DNA of 64,000 nt, from NCBI GenBank assembly GCA_029563075.1, contig JAKQTN010000025.1:1-64000 (forward strand), written 5' to 3'. The notes under the pieces were generated by a model that saw only the letters and a list, made by a program, of their open reading frames with translations, had not been told where the DNA came from and searched no databases. A program made the position numbers and the translations under genes. This DNA is from Pseudomonadota bacterium (GTDB lineage Bacteria; Pseudomonadota; Gammaproteobacteria; Burkholderiales; Methylophilaceae). Positions 7,798-15,435 of this stretch are shown one piece after another. Each line of letters starts with the position of its first letter. Within the stretch, counting starts at the first letter, position 1.

Positions 7798-8430
7798 ATG
7801 GCACAAACCCAAATGGCATTAGATTCATTAGATTTTGACGCAACTGTTGCATTAGCAGCTACTGTTGCTCCACACGTAGACATCTTGGAAATCGGTACGC
7901 CTTGCATCAAGCACAACGGCATCAAACTGCTTGAAACATTGCGCGCAAAATTCCCAAACAACAAAATCTTAGTTGATTTGAAAACAATGGACGCTGGTTT
8001 CTACGAAGCTGAGCCGTTCTACAAAGCCGGTGCAGATATCTGTACAGTTTTAGGTTGCGCTGATATCGGTACAATCAAAGGCGTAATCGATGTTGCCAAC
8101 AAATACGGCAAAAAAGCTCAAGTTGACTTGATCAATGTGGCCGACAAAAAAGCACGTACACAAGAAGTGGCTAAATTAGGCGCACACATCATTGGCGTGC
8201 ATACTGGCTTAGACCAACAAGCTGCTGGCCAAACACCATTTGCTGACTTAGCAATGGTTGCTGGTTTGAATTTAGGTCTTGAAATATCAGTTGCTGGCGG
8301 TGTTAAAGCTGCTACAGCTGCACAAGTACGCGACGCTGGCGCTTCAATCATCGTTGCCGGTGCTGCTATCTACGGCGCGGCTGATCCAGCTGCTTCAGCT
8401 GCTGAAATCACAAAAATCGCTCACGGTTAA
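7798..8430 (+). CDS. hps: 3-hexulose-6-phosphate synthase
   Basis: Hps condenses formaldehyde with ribulose 5-phosphate to give hexulose 6-phosphate, the key assimilation step of the RuMP cycle. The 210-residue protein is a single TIM barrel of the orotidine-phosphate-decarboxylase superfamily: MALDSLDFDATVALA at 6-20, DILEIGTPCIKHNG near 30-43, VDLKTMDAGFYEAEPFYKAG with the catalytic Lys/Asp pair near 59-78, DLINVADKKAR, and SVAGGVKAATAAQVRDAGA with the phosphate-binding end IIVAGAAIYG. The start has a GGAGA ribosome site. It has a 262-base upstream region with a candidate promoter and is followed by a strong terminator, so it is probably a single-gene transcript. Also named hxlA or rmpA in other organisms. 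Confidence 0.96.
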   Translation: MAQTQMALDSLDFDATVALAATVAPHVDILEIGTPCIKHNGIKLLETLRAKFPNNKILVDLKTMDAGFYEAEPFYKAGADICTVLGCADIGTIKGVIDVANKYGKKAQVDLINVADKKARTQEVAKLGAHIIGVHTGLDQQAAGQTPFADLAMVAGLNLGLEISVAGGVKAATAAQVRDAGASIIVAGAAIYGAADPAASAAEITKIAHG

Positions 8431-8470
8431 TTCACGACACTAAATAAGCAATTATTGATGCGAGCTAAGA

Positions 8471-8503
8471 AAATCCCGACCCAGCAATGAGTCGGGATTT
8501 TTT
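8471..8503 (+). terminator. Rho-independent terminator after hps
   Basis: A perfect stem AAATCCCGAC / GTCGGGATTT with a 10-base loop is followed by a T-run. It separates hps from phi. Confidence 0.85.
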
Positions 8504-8545
8504 ATTATAATGAGCAAACAATTCGTCATGTAAAAGGAAATTAAG

Positions 8546-9082
8546 ATGGATCATCAAAAATTAATTTTAGACAGACTCACTACCATTTTATCTGAGACTG
8601 ACAAGAGCAATGCAGCAAAATTAATGAAGCTGGTTGATGAAGCTGGCCGTATTTTTGTAGGTGGCGCAGGCCGTTCCGGCTTGGTGTCACGTTTTTTTGC
8701 AATGCGTTTAGTGCATAGCGGCTATAACGTGAACATGGTGGGCGAGATTGTTACGCCAGCCATTAAAGCGGGTGATTTGCTGGTGCTGGTTTCAGGTTCA
8801 GGCGGCACGGAAACTTTGCTGCCATTTGTTAAAAAGGCAAAATCTGTAGGTGCTAAGCTGGTGGTGATTTCAATGAAAGCGAAATCAGCGATGGCAGAAG
8901 TAGCTGATTTGACCATTCAAATCGGTAACGATAACAGTTTCCCGCTGACAAAAGGCATGCCAATGGGCTCGCAGTTTGAGCTATCAACCTTGATTTACCT
9001 GGAGGCCATTATTGGTGACATTATCGAGGCTAAAGGCTTGACTGAGGAAGGCATGCGCGCGATCCATGCTAATTTGGAATAG
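8546..9082 (+). CDS. hxlB: 6-phospho-3-hexuloisomerase
   Basis: This enzyme (Phi) isomerises hexulose 6-phosphate to fructose 6-phosphate, completing formaldehyde fixation. The 178-residue protein is a SIS-domain isomerase: FVGGAGRSGLVSRFFAMRL near 37-55, GDLLVLVSGSGGTETLLPFV near 76-95 for sugar-phosphate binding, and LTKGMPMGSQFELSTLIYLE near 134-153, with the usual Glu in the last segment. The ATG follows an AAGGAAA ribosome site. Although hps is just upstream, a strong terminator lies between them, so phi needs its own promoter or read-through; a TATAAT-like element at 8506-8511 sits right after the terminator but lacks a clear -35. Confidence 0.95.
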   Translation: MDHQKLILDRLTTILSETDKSNAAKLMKLVDEAGRIFVGGAGRSGLVSRFFAMRLVHSGYNVNMVGEIVTPAIKAGDLLVLVSGSGGTETLLPFVKKAKSVGAKLVVISMKAKSAMAEVADLTIQIGNDNSFPLTKGMPMGSQFELSTLIYLEAIIGDIIEAKGLTEEGMRAIHANLE

Positions 9083-9126
9083 CGCAAATCCGAAATAATA
9101 TTTTCTCTTCAGGTTTCGAAATTATA

Positions 9127-9153
9127 ACGAGTGGCATAGCCGCTCGTTTTTTT
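9127..9153 (+). terminator. Rho-independent terminator after phi
   Basis: The stem ACGAGTGGC / GCCGCTCGT (one G-T pair) closes a three-base loop and is followed by seven T residues. Confidence 0.85.
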
Positions 9154-9271
9154 CGTTTAGAAGAATGAAAATACAAGAAAATGTGCACTTTTGTACAGTC
9201 AAGTTGTCTTAATTTTAGTCTGCAAAACATGATTCAATTTTGGACGTAGTTTTTCGAAAAGGAGAATAAAA

Positions 9272-9814
9272 ATGGCAGTGATTGATCGTGTATTGGTAGG
9301 AGAAGCGCTCGTTATTGAGAATCGTAAAGAAGGTCATGGTCATGGTTTGGATTTGCTTAATGTCGCGCATATAGACCTTATTATGGGGCCCCGCGGCAGC
9401 CCTGCCGAACAGGCATTCTGTCGTGCGCTGACTGACCAGAAGGATGGTGCTAATGGCTTGCTTGCAATTACCGCACCGAATATGATGACCAAGCCCGCTA
9501 CCGTTATTTTTAATAAAGTAACGATTAAAAATGGCAAACAGGCATTACAGATGTTTGGCCCGGCACAGCGCGGGGTATCGATGGCGGTCATGGATTGTGT
9601 TGCAGACGGCACAATCCCTAAAGAAGAGGCGGAGGACGTTTTTATCTGTGTGGGCGTTTTTATAGACCGCAAAGCAGATGATGACAGGCGCGTGCAGGAT
9701 TGGAACTACAGAGCCACCGTGCAGGCCATTAAAAATGCGGTTGCAGGACAGCCGAAAGTAGAAACGGTTCTGAAAGAATATCAGGATACCATACATCCAT
9801 TTCAGGCCAAATGA
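9272..9814 (+). CDS. fae: Formaldehyde-activating enzyme
   Basis: Fae speeds the condensation of formaldehyde with H4MPT to methylene-H4MPT, the substrate of MtdB. The 180-residue protein has the family core: VAHIDLIMGPRGSPAEQAFC at 31-50, including the active-site His at 33, KPATVIFNKVTIKN, QALQMFGPAQRGVSMAVMD, and VGVFIDRKADDDRRVQDWNY. The segment before the active-site His (NRKEGHGHGLDLLN) is longer than I remember for the M. extorquens enzyme and contains an HGHG stretch, so this may be a Fae paralogue rather than the main enzyme. A GGAGA ribosome site precedes the ATG. The gene is flanked by two terminators and is probably transcribed alone. Confidence 0.93.
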   Translation: MAVIDRVLVGEALVIENRKEGHGHGLDLLNVAHIDLIMGPRGSPAEQAFCRALTDQKDGANGLLAITAPNMMTKPATVIFNKVTIKNGKQALQMFGPAQRGVSMAVMDCVADGTIPKEEAEDVFICVGVFIDRKADDDRRVQDWNYRATVQAIKNAVAGQPKVETVLKEYQDTIHPFQAK

Positions 9815-9833
9815 TGATAATCTTTGGAGTAAT

Positions 9834-9858
9834 AAAGCCCGGTTTTCCGGGCTTTTTA
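9834..9858. terminator. Bidirectional terminator between fae and the HisA-like gene
   Basis: The stem AAAGCCCGG / CCGGGCTTT with a TTTT loop has T-rich flanks on both strands and lies between two converging genes. Confidence 0.85.
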
Positions 9859-9863
9859 TTTAG

Positions 9864-10586
9864 CTAGCATTCAGATTGAGCTAAACTTTCCAATTGTTGT
9901 GCCGAGATCTGTTTTTGATGAAATGCAGTAGAGATTAAAGCGCCGTGCACCCCCATTTTTTTTAGCAGCGTTAAATCATCCAGGCTTCTTATTCCGCCAG
10001 CAGCATAAATATTAAGACCTGTGACACGTGGCATGATTTCGTTCAAAAGTTTGATGTTAACGCCTTGGTTTGTGCCAACATTTGGTAGCGACATCACAAT
10101 CACATCATTAGGCCAATACGCGCTGTCCCGCAACAATTCTGCGGGACCTCGGTAGCCGGTTGGCATGAAGTCTAACGACAAAATAAAGTGCGTGTCCTGC
10201 CGAATTTTGAGCGCTAGAAAATTTCCTATTTCAGAAAAGTTTTCGCTGGCAAAAATCAAGTTAGAATGGAGATTGTTCCAGATATTCAACTCGGTTTGGT
10301 TGCTGATACCTGCATCAACCCATAGCTTGAGATTGGGAAAATACCGTGTAATGGATTCGACAACTGAATAGTTTGTTTCATGTGTGTTTTTCAGTTTTTG
10401 TATCGCATTCAGGTCCGCAATATAAAGCTGCTGGAAAGGAAAATAATCAAGCAATGCCGCCACTATATCCAGCGGTTTGCTTGAGCTTGTAAGGAATGAT
10501 TGAATCGGCTGGTAATGTTGACGCTCGCCTCCTTTGGCGTGCACGACAACGCCGTCTAACAAATCAATTACCGGGATTATTTGCAT
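9864..10586 (-). CDS. HisA-like TIM-barrel protein of the C1 cofactor cluster
   Basis: The 240-residue protein is a HisA/HisF-family half-barrel duplicate. It keeps the N-terminal Asp in PVIDLLDG (5-12), the mid-protein Asp in ILSLDFMP, WVDAGISNQTEL, and the phosphate-binding AAGGIRSLDDLTLLKK with ALISTAFH near the end, so the catalytic machinery of an Amadori-type isomerase is in place. No other his genes are near, and homologues occur beside MfnD/MfnE/MfnF-like genes in methylotrophs, so a cofactor-pathway role (H4MPT or methylofuran) is more likely than histidine synthesis; this is inference. The gene starts only about 22 bases from the divergent MfnD-like gene. Confidence 0.75.
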   Translation of the reverse strand: MQIIPVIDLLDGVVVHAKGGERQHYQPIQSFLTSSSKPLDIVAALLDYFPFQQLYIADLNAIQKLKNTHETNYSVVESITRYFPNLKLWVDAGISNQTELNIWNNLHSNLIFASENFSEIGNFLALKIRQDTHFILSLDFMPTGYRGPAELLRDSAYWPNDVIVMSLPNVGTNQGVNIKLLNEIMPRVTGLNIYAAGGIRSLDDLTLLKKMGVHGALISTAFHQKQISAQQLESLAQSEC

Positions 10587-10608
10587 TATTAAACTCGAAA
10601 ATCAAAAA

Positions 10609-11589
10609 CTGGAGAAAATATTCGTCTGTGAGTTTATCACTGGCGGCGGCTTGTGTGCGGAGCTATTGCCGGAATCATTGGTGAATGAGGGCGCTATGAT
10701 GCGCGACGCCTTGCTACGCGACTTATCCGTCTTGAATTATAGTGTCAGCACCTCGGTGGATGCGCGTTTAATCTCACCTAAGCATTGTGCCGAATGCGTA
10801 GAGGTGCAAGCGGATGATGATGTATGGCAGGTTTGGCAAGATCAGATAAAGGCTGCAGATGCAGTTTGGCTGATCGCACCGGAAACAGACGGTTTGCTGC
10901 ATTATTTAACCCAGATCGCCACCCAAGAGGGTAAGCTGGTATTGGGTTGCGGGCCCGCCTCTATCAAAATCACCAGCGAAAAGATGGCGACTTGCCTGGC
11001 TTTGGAAGAGGCGGGCATCGCAACAATTCCTACCTATACTTTTGAAAACTGGCCAAGGAGTCACTGGATATGGCTTGCCAAGCCCAACGATGGCGCGGGT
11101 TGCAGCGATACTGCCTGGTTCAATAACGCTGATGACTTGCAGGACTGGATAGAACAGAATGATAAGCAGCTCACGCATGTGATTCAGGCTTATCAGCCAG
11201 GTGACTCTGCAAGCATTTCCTGCGTGATGAAAGTTGGCAAAGCACACTTATTAAGCTGCAATACACAAATGATTGAGATTATTAATCATATGGTGAGTTA
11301 CAAAGGCAGCGTCATCAATGGCATGCGAGAACACTGGGCGCAATTTGAGGTCGTCGCAAACCGGATTGCAAAGGCGTTTCCTGATTTAGCGGGTTATGTG
11401 GGTATTGATGTGATTGTGGATAATGATGACATTTACGTCGTGGAAATTAACCCGCGTCTCACCACCAGCTACGTGGGCTTGCGTGAAGCTACCGGAGTGA
11501 ATCCGGCTGAGCTGATTATCAACACACTTACGCAGCCAAATTTTGAGTGGCCCGTGCTGCAACAGAACAAAGTCAAAATTCATGTCTGA
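10609..11589 (+). CDS. ATP-grasp ligase, MfnD-like (tyramine/tyrosine-glutamate ligase family)
   Basis: The protein resembles archaeal MfnD, which links glutamate to tyramine in methanofuran synthesis; bacterial methylofuran is reported to carry tyrosine instead. Visible features are KIFVCEFITGGGLCAELLPE at the N-terminus, IKITSEKMATCLALEEAGIA, WLAKPNDGAGCSDTAWF (ATP loop), and YVGIDVIVDNDDIYVVEINP with LTTSYVGLREATG, where E-x-N binds magnesium. The start is uncertain: no ATG, GTG or TTG lies in frame between the divergent gene and the conserved N-terminus. I use the CTG at 10609, giving 326 residues; an ATG at 10534 would add 25 residues and overlap the HisA-like gene. It overlaps the next gene by eight bases. 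The ligase family is clear; the exact substrate is inferred. Confidence 0.75.
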   Translation: MEKIFVCEFITGGGLCAELLPESLVNEGAMMRDALLRDLSVLNYSVSTSVDARLISPKHCAECVEVQADDDVWQVWQDQIKAADAVWLIAPETDGLLHYLTQIATQEGKLVLGCGPASIKITSEKMATCLALEEAGIATIPTYTFENWPRSHWIWLAKPNDGAGCSDTAWFNNADDLQDWIEQNDKQLTHVIQAYQPGDSASISCVMKVGKAHLLSCNTQMIEIINHMVSYKGSVINGMREHWAQFEVVANRIAKAFPDLAGYVGIDVIVDNDDIYVVEINPRLTTSYVGLREATGVNPAELIINTLTQPNFEWPVLQQNKVKIHV

Positions 11590-12604
11590 TATGGTGGGTT
11601 GGGATATTGGTGGCGCTCATCTGAAAGCGGCGCTGTTGGACGGCAAAGGCGAAATCATCAATATACTGCAGTTGCCTTGCCAGCTCTGGCGTGGTTTGAA
11701 TCAATTGGAAAGTGCAATTGCATCTGCTCTGCAAGCCTTTAAAATTAAGCCAGGCGATGTACAGCATGCCGTCACCATGACCGGTGAACTGGTCGATTTG
11801 TTTCCTAATCGGCATACGGGTGTAGTGGAGATTGCGGCCTTAGTTGTAAAACTATTAGGAAAAAGCACCTTGTTCTATGCTTCAAGCCACGGTTTTGTGA
11901 CGGTAGAGCGTGTTTCTGCATATACAGTTCACATTGCATCAACCAACTGGCACGCGAGCGCCAGCGCGCTTGCAATGCATGTAAAGGACGCATTGTTGAT
12001 AGATGTTGGCAGCACAACGACAGATATTATCGCCATAGAGGCGGGCAGGGTGGCAGAGAAAGGGTTGTCAGATGCGAGCCGTATGCAGGCGGACAGTCTG
12101 GTTTATACGGGCGTGGTACGTACACCGGTGATGGCTTTGGCGCAAAAACTCCCCTTTGAAGACACTGAGACTAATGTTGCTGCCGAATATTTTGCTACGA
12201 TAGCCGATGTGTACCGCCTGACGGGCGAGCTTCGGCCTGAATCCGACATGGCGGAGACCGCGGACGGAAAAGGCAGGAGTGAGTTGGAAAGCGCGCGGCG
12301 GCTGGCGCGCATGGTCGGGCATGATGCAGAAGATAAGCCGATGCAAACCTGGAAAAGCCTGGCGAATACTTGCAGGACGTTGCAGCTGAATCAAATCAAA
12401 GCGGCAGTGTTAAAACACCTTAAACCGGGCGTGCCGATGATTGGCGCGGGTGCGGGCAGTTTTCTGGTGAAAGCGCTCGCGGATGATTTGGGACATGATT
12501 TTAAGCACGTCTGGGAGCAAATATCCATGCGGTTTGCAGAGCAGGCTGACTTAGAGGTTTGTTTCCCGGCTTATGCGGTGGCATATCTGGCAACGAAGCA
12601 ATGA
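11582..12604 (+). CDS. MfnF-like H4MPT-linked C1 transfer pathway protein (hydantoinase/ASKHA fold)
   Basis: The 340-residue protein belongs to the family long labelled 'H4MPT-linked C1 transfer pathway protein', related to the hydantoinase/oxoprolinase ATPase fold. Signs are VGWDIGGAHLKAALLDGKG at the N-terminus, AVTMTGELVDLFPNRHTG near 62-79, LLIDVGSTTTDIIAIEAG near 138-155, YTGVVRTPVMALAQ, and IGAGAGSFLVKALA near the C-terminus, all ASKHA-type phosphate and adenosine motifs. From memory, the archaeal relative MfnF joins the furan unit to gamma-glutamyltyramine in methanofuran synthesis. The neighbours (MfnD-like and MfnE-like) support a methylofuran role. The ATG lies in the end of the preceding gene and its TGA overlaps the pabB start. 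Confidence 0.8.
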   Translation: MSDMVGWDIGGAHLKAALLDGKGEIINILQLPCQLWRGLNQLESAIASALQAFKIKPGDVQHAVTMTGELVDLFPNRHTGVVEIAALVVKLLGKSTLFYASSHGFVTVERVSAYTVHIASTNWHASASALAMHVKDALLIDVGSTTTDIIAIEAGRVAEKGLSDASRMQADSLVYTGVVRTPVMALAQKLPFEDTETNVAAEYFATIADVYRLTGELRPESDMAETADGKGRSELESARRLARMVGHDAEDKPMQTWKSLANTCRTLQLNQIKAAVLKHLKPGVPMIGAGAGSFLVKALADDLGHDFKHVWEQISMRFAEQADLEVCFPAYAVAYLATKQ

Positions 12605-14049
12605 CCATGCTGAAACATGAACTTGTTTATCACCACGATAGCGCGGGCTTGTTTGAGCGCATCGCGCATCAGCCATGGGCGATGCTGCTGGACAGCGGGC
12701 AAATGATTAATCCCGCCACAGGAAGGGCGGGCAGCCAGTACGGGCGTTACGATATTATGGTGGCCGAGCCGTTTATTACGCTGGTTACACGGGATAAACA
12801 GACCACAATTACGCAAAATGGCGCGGTCATAATCTCTGAAGAAGATCCGTTTTTTTTGTTAAAAAACATCCTGAATCAATATCAGGCACCTAAAACGGGT
12901 ATGCCGTTTGCGGGCGGCACTCTACCATTTGCGGGCGGGGCAATGGGTTATTTTGCTTATGATCTGGCGCGGCAGCTGGAAAAACTGCCCAACAATGCAC
13001 GTCCTGCAGTCAATATACCGGAAATGATGATCGGCATCTACGATTGGGCGGTGGTGGTGGATCATCGTGAGCAGCGAAGCGCCCTGGTTTCACACGGCTT
13101 GCATGCAGAAACACAAAAAAAATGGCCCGCCCTGCAAGCCTTATTTGATGCGCCTTCCAGAGCAGCCTTTACAGAGGGTGAATCAAGTCAATTCGAAGTT
13201 ACAACCCCAATTACCTCCAATTTGACCAAGCCGCAATACCAGCAAGCCTTTGCCAAAATCAAGGCGTATATTACAGCGGGCGATTGTTATCAGGTGAATC
13301 TGGCACAGCGTTTTTCTGCAGAGGTGGAAGGTGATAGCTGGCTAATGTACCGGAAACTGCGCGAGATCAGCCCCGCGCCGTTTATGGCCTATATGCAGTT
13401 GCCTTTAAATAAGGATGAAAACTTTCAGGTGCTCTCGGATTCACCGGAGCGGTTTTTGCAGACCAATGATCGTCACGTGGAAACCCGCCCTATTAAAGGC
13501 ACGCGGCCAAGGTCAGCTGATGCGGAGCAGGATTTAGCCTACTCGAAAGAGCTATTGACGAGCGTAAAGGACAGGGCGGAAAATCTGATGATCGTGGATT
13601 TGCTGCGCAACGATTTAAGTAAAACCTGCGCGCTTGGTAGCGTTAAAGTAAATAAGCTTTTCCAGTTGCAAAGCTTTGCCAATGTGCATCATCTGGTGAG
13701 CATAGTTGTGGGCAAACTAAAGCCTGGCAAAACGGCTGTGGATGTGCTCAGGGACTGCTTTCCGGGTGGCTCGATTACGGGCACGCCCAAGCTGCGCGCC
13801 ATGCAGATTATCGATGAACTGGAGCCGCACCGTCGCGGCCTGTATTGCGGCGCAATTGGATATATCGGCTTTGACGGCGACATGGATACCAATATTGCGA
13901 TTAGAACCGCTGTTGTCTGCAAAAACATATTAAGTTTTTACACGGGGGGCGGTATAGTGGCGGACTCGGACGGATCAAAAGAATACGCCGAAACACTGGA
14001 CAAGGCGTCCAGTCTTACAACAATAACAAAGTTTTTTACGAGGCTCTGA
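12601..14049 (+). CDS. pabB: Aminodeoxychorismate synthase component I
   Basis: PabB aminates chorismate to aminodeoxychorismate, the precursor of p-aminobenzoate. With the start at the ATGA overlap (12601) the protein has 482 residues. The C-terminal chorismate-binding domain shows YQVNLAQRFSAEVEGDSW, SPERFLQ, ETRPIKGTRPRS near 310-321, ENLMIVDLLRNDLSKTC, and DCFPGGSITGTPKLRAM; the last two are strongly conserved in PabB/TrpE. In the N-terminal half a short unit, PFAGGTLPFAGGAMGYFAYD, repeats PFAGG twice. No pabA or pabC is adjacent. Location in the cofactor run suggests it feeds p-aminobenzoate to beta-RFAP synthase as well as folate. TrpE is less likely given the KGTRPR form and context. 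Confidence 0.9.
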   Translation: MTMLKHELVYHHDSAGLFERIAHQPWAMLLDSGQMINPATGRAGSQYGRYDIMVAEPFITLVTRDKQTTITQNGAVIISEEDPFFLLKNILNQYQAPKTGMPFAGGTLPFAGGAMGYFAYDLARQLEKLPNNARPAVNIPEMMIGIYDWAVVVDHREQRSALVSHGLHAETQKKWPALQALFDAPSRAAFTEGESSQFEVTTPITSNLTKPQYQQAFAKIKAYITAGDCYQVNLAQRFSAEVEGDSWLMYRKLREISPAPFMAYMQLPLNKDENFQVLSDSPERFLQTNDRHVETRPIKGTRPRSADAEQDLAYSKELLTSVKDRAENLMIVDLLRNDLSKTCALGSVKVNKLFQLQSFANVHHLVSIVVGKLKPGKTAVDVLRDCFPGGSITGTPKLRAMQIIDELEPHRRGLYCGAIGYIGFDGDMDTNIAIRTAVVCKNILSFYTGGGIVADSDGSKEYAETLDKASSLTTITKFFTRL

Positions 14050-14210
14050 TTAAGCTTCTTAACTATGAATAAAAATACAGAAAAATAATAAAAACCCGGT
14101 CATGTTTAAGGGTAGAATAAAAATAACAAGATACTGGAATTTCGTCTTTAACCTTTAAGTCGAAAGGAATAATCAGGTCCACAATGGAAAAACTACTTAG
14201 GGGATCATCC

Positions 14211-14825
14211 ATGTGGGTTGTTAAAATTGGCGGTAGCTTGTTAGGCTCGCCAGAGTTAGAACGTTGGCTAAAGATATTCGTAAAGTTTAGCGACGGAAAT
14301 ATCATCATCGTGCCCGGCGGCGGTATTTTTGCCGATGCAGTACGAGAAGCTCAAAAATTATCTAAAATCAGCGATGCCTGCGCGCACCGGCTCGCCGTAC
14401 TGGCCATGGATCAATTCGGATTGTTGCTGGCTAACTTGAATCCGTTGCTGGCTACCGCCGCCAGCGAGTTGGAGATTGCCGAGCGCACCTGGCAACATCG
14501 TGCCATTGTCTGGTTGCCAAGCAAAATGGTGCTTGCGGATGATTCCATTCCGCAAAGCTGGGACGTGACTTCAGATAGCCTGGCTGCCTGGCTTGCAGAG
14601 AAACTGGATGCACGGCACCTGATTCTGCTGAAATCTGACAAGCCCAGTGAAACCGAACTCAGCCTGAAAGTGATGACAAAAGACGGACTGATTGACGAGG
14701 CTTTCAGCGATTTTGTGCTGAACAAGCCGTTTTCGCCCTGGGTGATTAAAAAAGCTGACTGCACGCATTTTGAAGACGGTATTGATATCGAAATACTGGG
14801 CAAAATTGCTTCTTCAATGCATTGA
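14211..14825 (+). CDS. Amino acid kinase family protein, MfnE-like
   Basis: The 204-residue protein has the amino acid kinase fold: MWVVKIGGSLLGSPELE at the N-terminus, IIIVPGGGIFADAVREAQ near 31-48, HRLAVLAMDQFG, and LPSKMVLADDSIPQSWDVTS with DSLAAWLAEKL near 104-134. That last stretch strongly resembles the archaeal MfnE kinase, which phosphorylates (aminomethyl)furan-methyl phosphate to the diphosphate used in methanofuran assembly. I choose the ATG at 14211 because it gives the family N-terminus and follows GGGGA; an ATG at 14184 would add nine residues. It is separated from pabB by about 160 bases and followed nine bases later by the PCD gene. Kinase assignment is firm, substrate inferred from the MfnD and MfnF-like neighbours. 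Confidence 0.82.
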   Translation: MWVVKIGGSLLGSPELERWLKIFVKFSDGNIIIVPGGGIFADAVREAQKLSKISDACAHRLAVLAMDQFGLLLANLNPLLATAASELEIAERTWQHRAIVWLPSKMVLADDSIPQSWDVTSDSLAAWLAEKLDARHLILLKSDKPSETELSLKVMTKDGLIDEAFSDFVLNKPFSPWVIKKADCTHFEDGIDIEILGKIASSMH

Positions 14826-14834
14826 CTGACGACC

Positions 14835-15203
14835 ATGGCCGCCAAAGTTTATTCTGAACAGGAAATCATCGCGAAGCTTGAAAACGAGCTGCCACATTGG
14901 TATCTGGAGAATGGCTGGATACGTCGCAAATATAGAACCAGCGGCTGGAAAGCCACGCTGATGGTGGTGAACACGGTAGGGCACTTGGCTGAAGCGGCCT
15001 GGCATCATCCCGACCTGACTGTTTCTTACGCCTTTGTGATTGTGAAACTGTGCACGCATGACACTAAAGGCATTACCGACAAGGATTTTGAGTTGGCTGC
15101 CAAGATTGAGCAGGTGATCGGTTGGCAGCCTGCGTTGGAAGGCGGCGCATTAACCAGCACGCCGAATGACGATGTAAGGTTCAAATATATTAAATACGAC
15201 TGA
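14835..15203 (+). CDS. Pterin-4a-carbinolamine dehydratase family protein
   Basis: Classical members dehydrate 4a-hydroxy-tetrahydropterin after aromatic amino acid hydroxylation. The 122-residue protein shows the family core AEAAWHHPDLTVSYAFVIVK (about 55-74), with the E...HHP catalytic set, then LCTHDTKGITDKDFELAAKI. No phenylalanine hydroxylase is nearby; instead the gene ends a run of C1 cofactor genes, nine bases after the MfnE-like kinase. In this setting a role with a methanopterin precursor or reduced pterin is possible but unproven. Start at the ATG following the stop of the kinase gene. Confidence 0.85.
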   Translation: MAAKVYSEQEIIAKLENELPHWYLENGWIRRKYRTSGWKATLMVVNTVGHLAEAAWHHPDLTVSYAFVIVKLCTHDTKGITDKDFELAAKIEQVIGWQPALEGGALTSTPNDDVRFKYIKYD

Positions 15204-15435
15204 GTGTCTAGTTTCGACCCATCTGAGACATTTGCCTAAATTCACTAAATGGCGCAAAAAATCCTCTAACTAGACTTTCAACAATCCTCACTGTGCCTCA
15301 AAGTTTGTCAATCCATTTAATTAACCATAATAAAAACATTAATTTTTCTAAAGACTTAGTATATTGCCGCCGTAATAATTCATATTGGAAGCGACTGCTT
15401 AACCTAAGAACAAATCGAGAAATGCTCATCTGACC
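15204..15435. other. Intergenic region before the diguanylate cyclase gene
   Basis: These 232 bases hold no gene I can support. Near the left end, TTTCGACCCATCTGAGACAT resembles part of a degenerate intergenic motif also seen near 17040-17165 (GGGTCA, TCGACCGTC, GCAGACTTTCAG). Confidence 0.3.
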
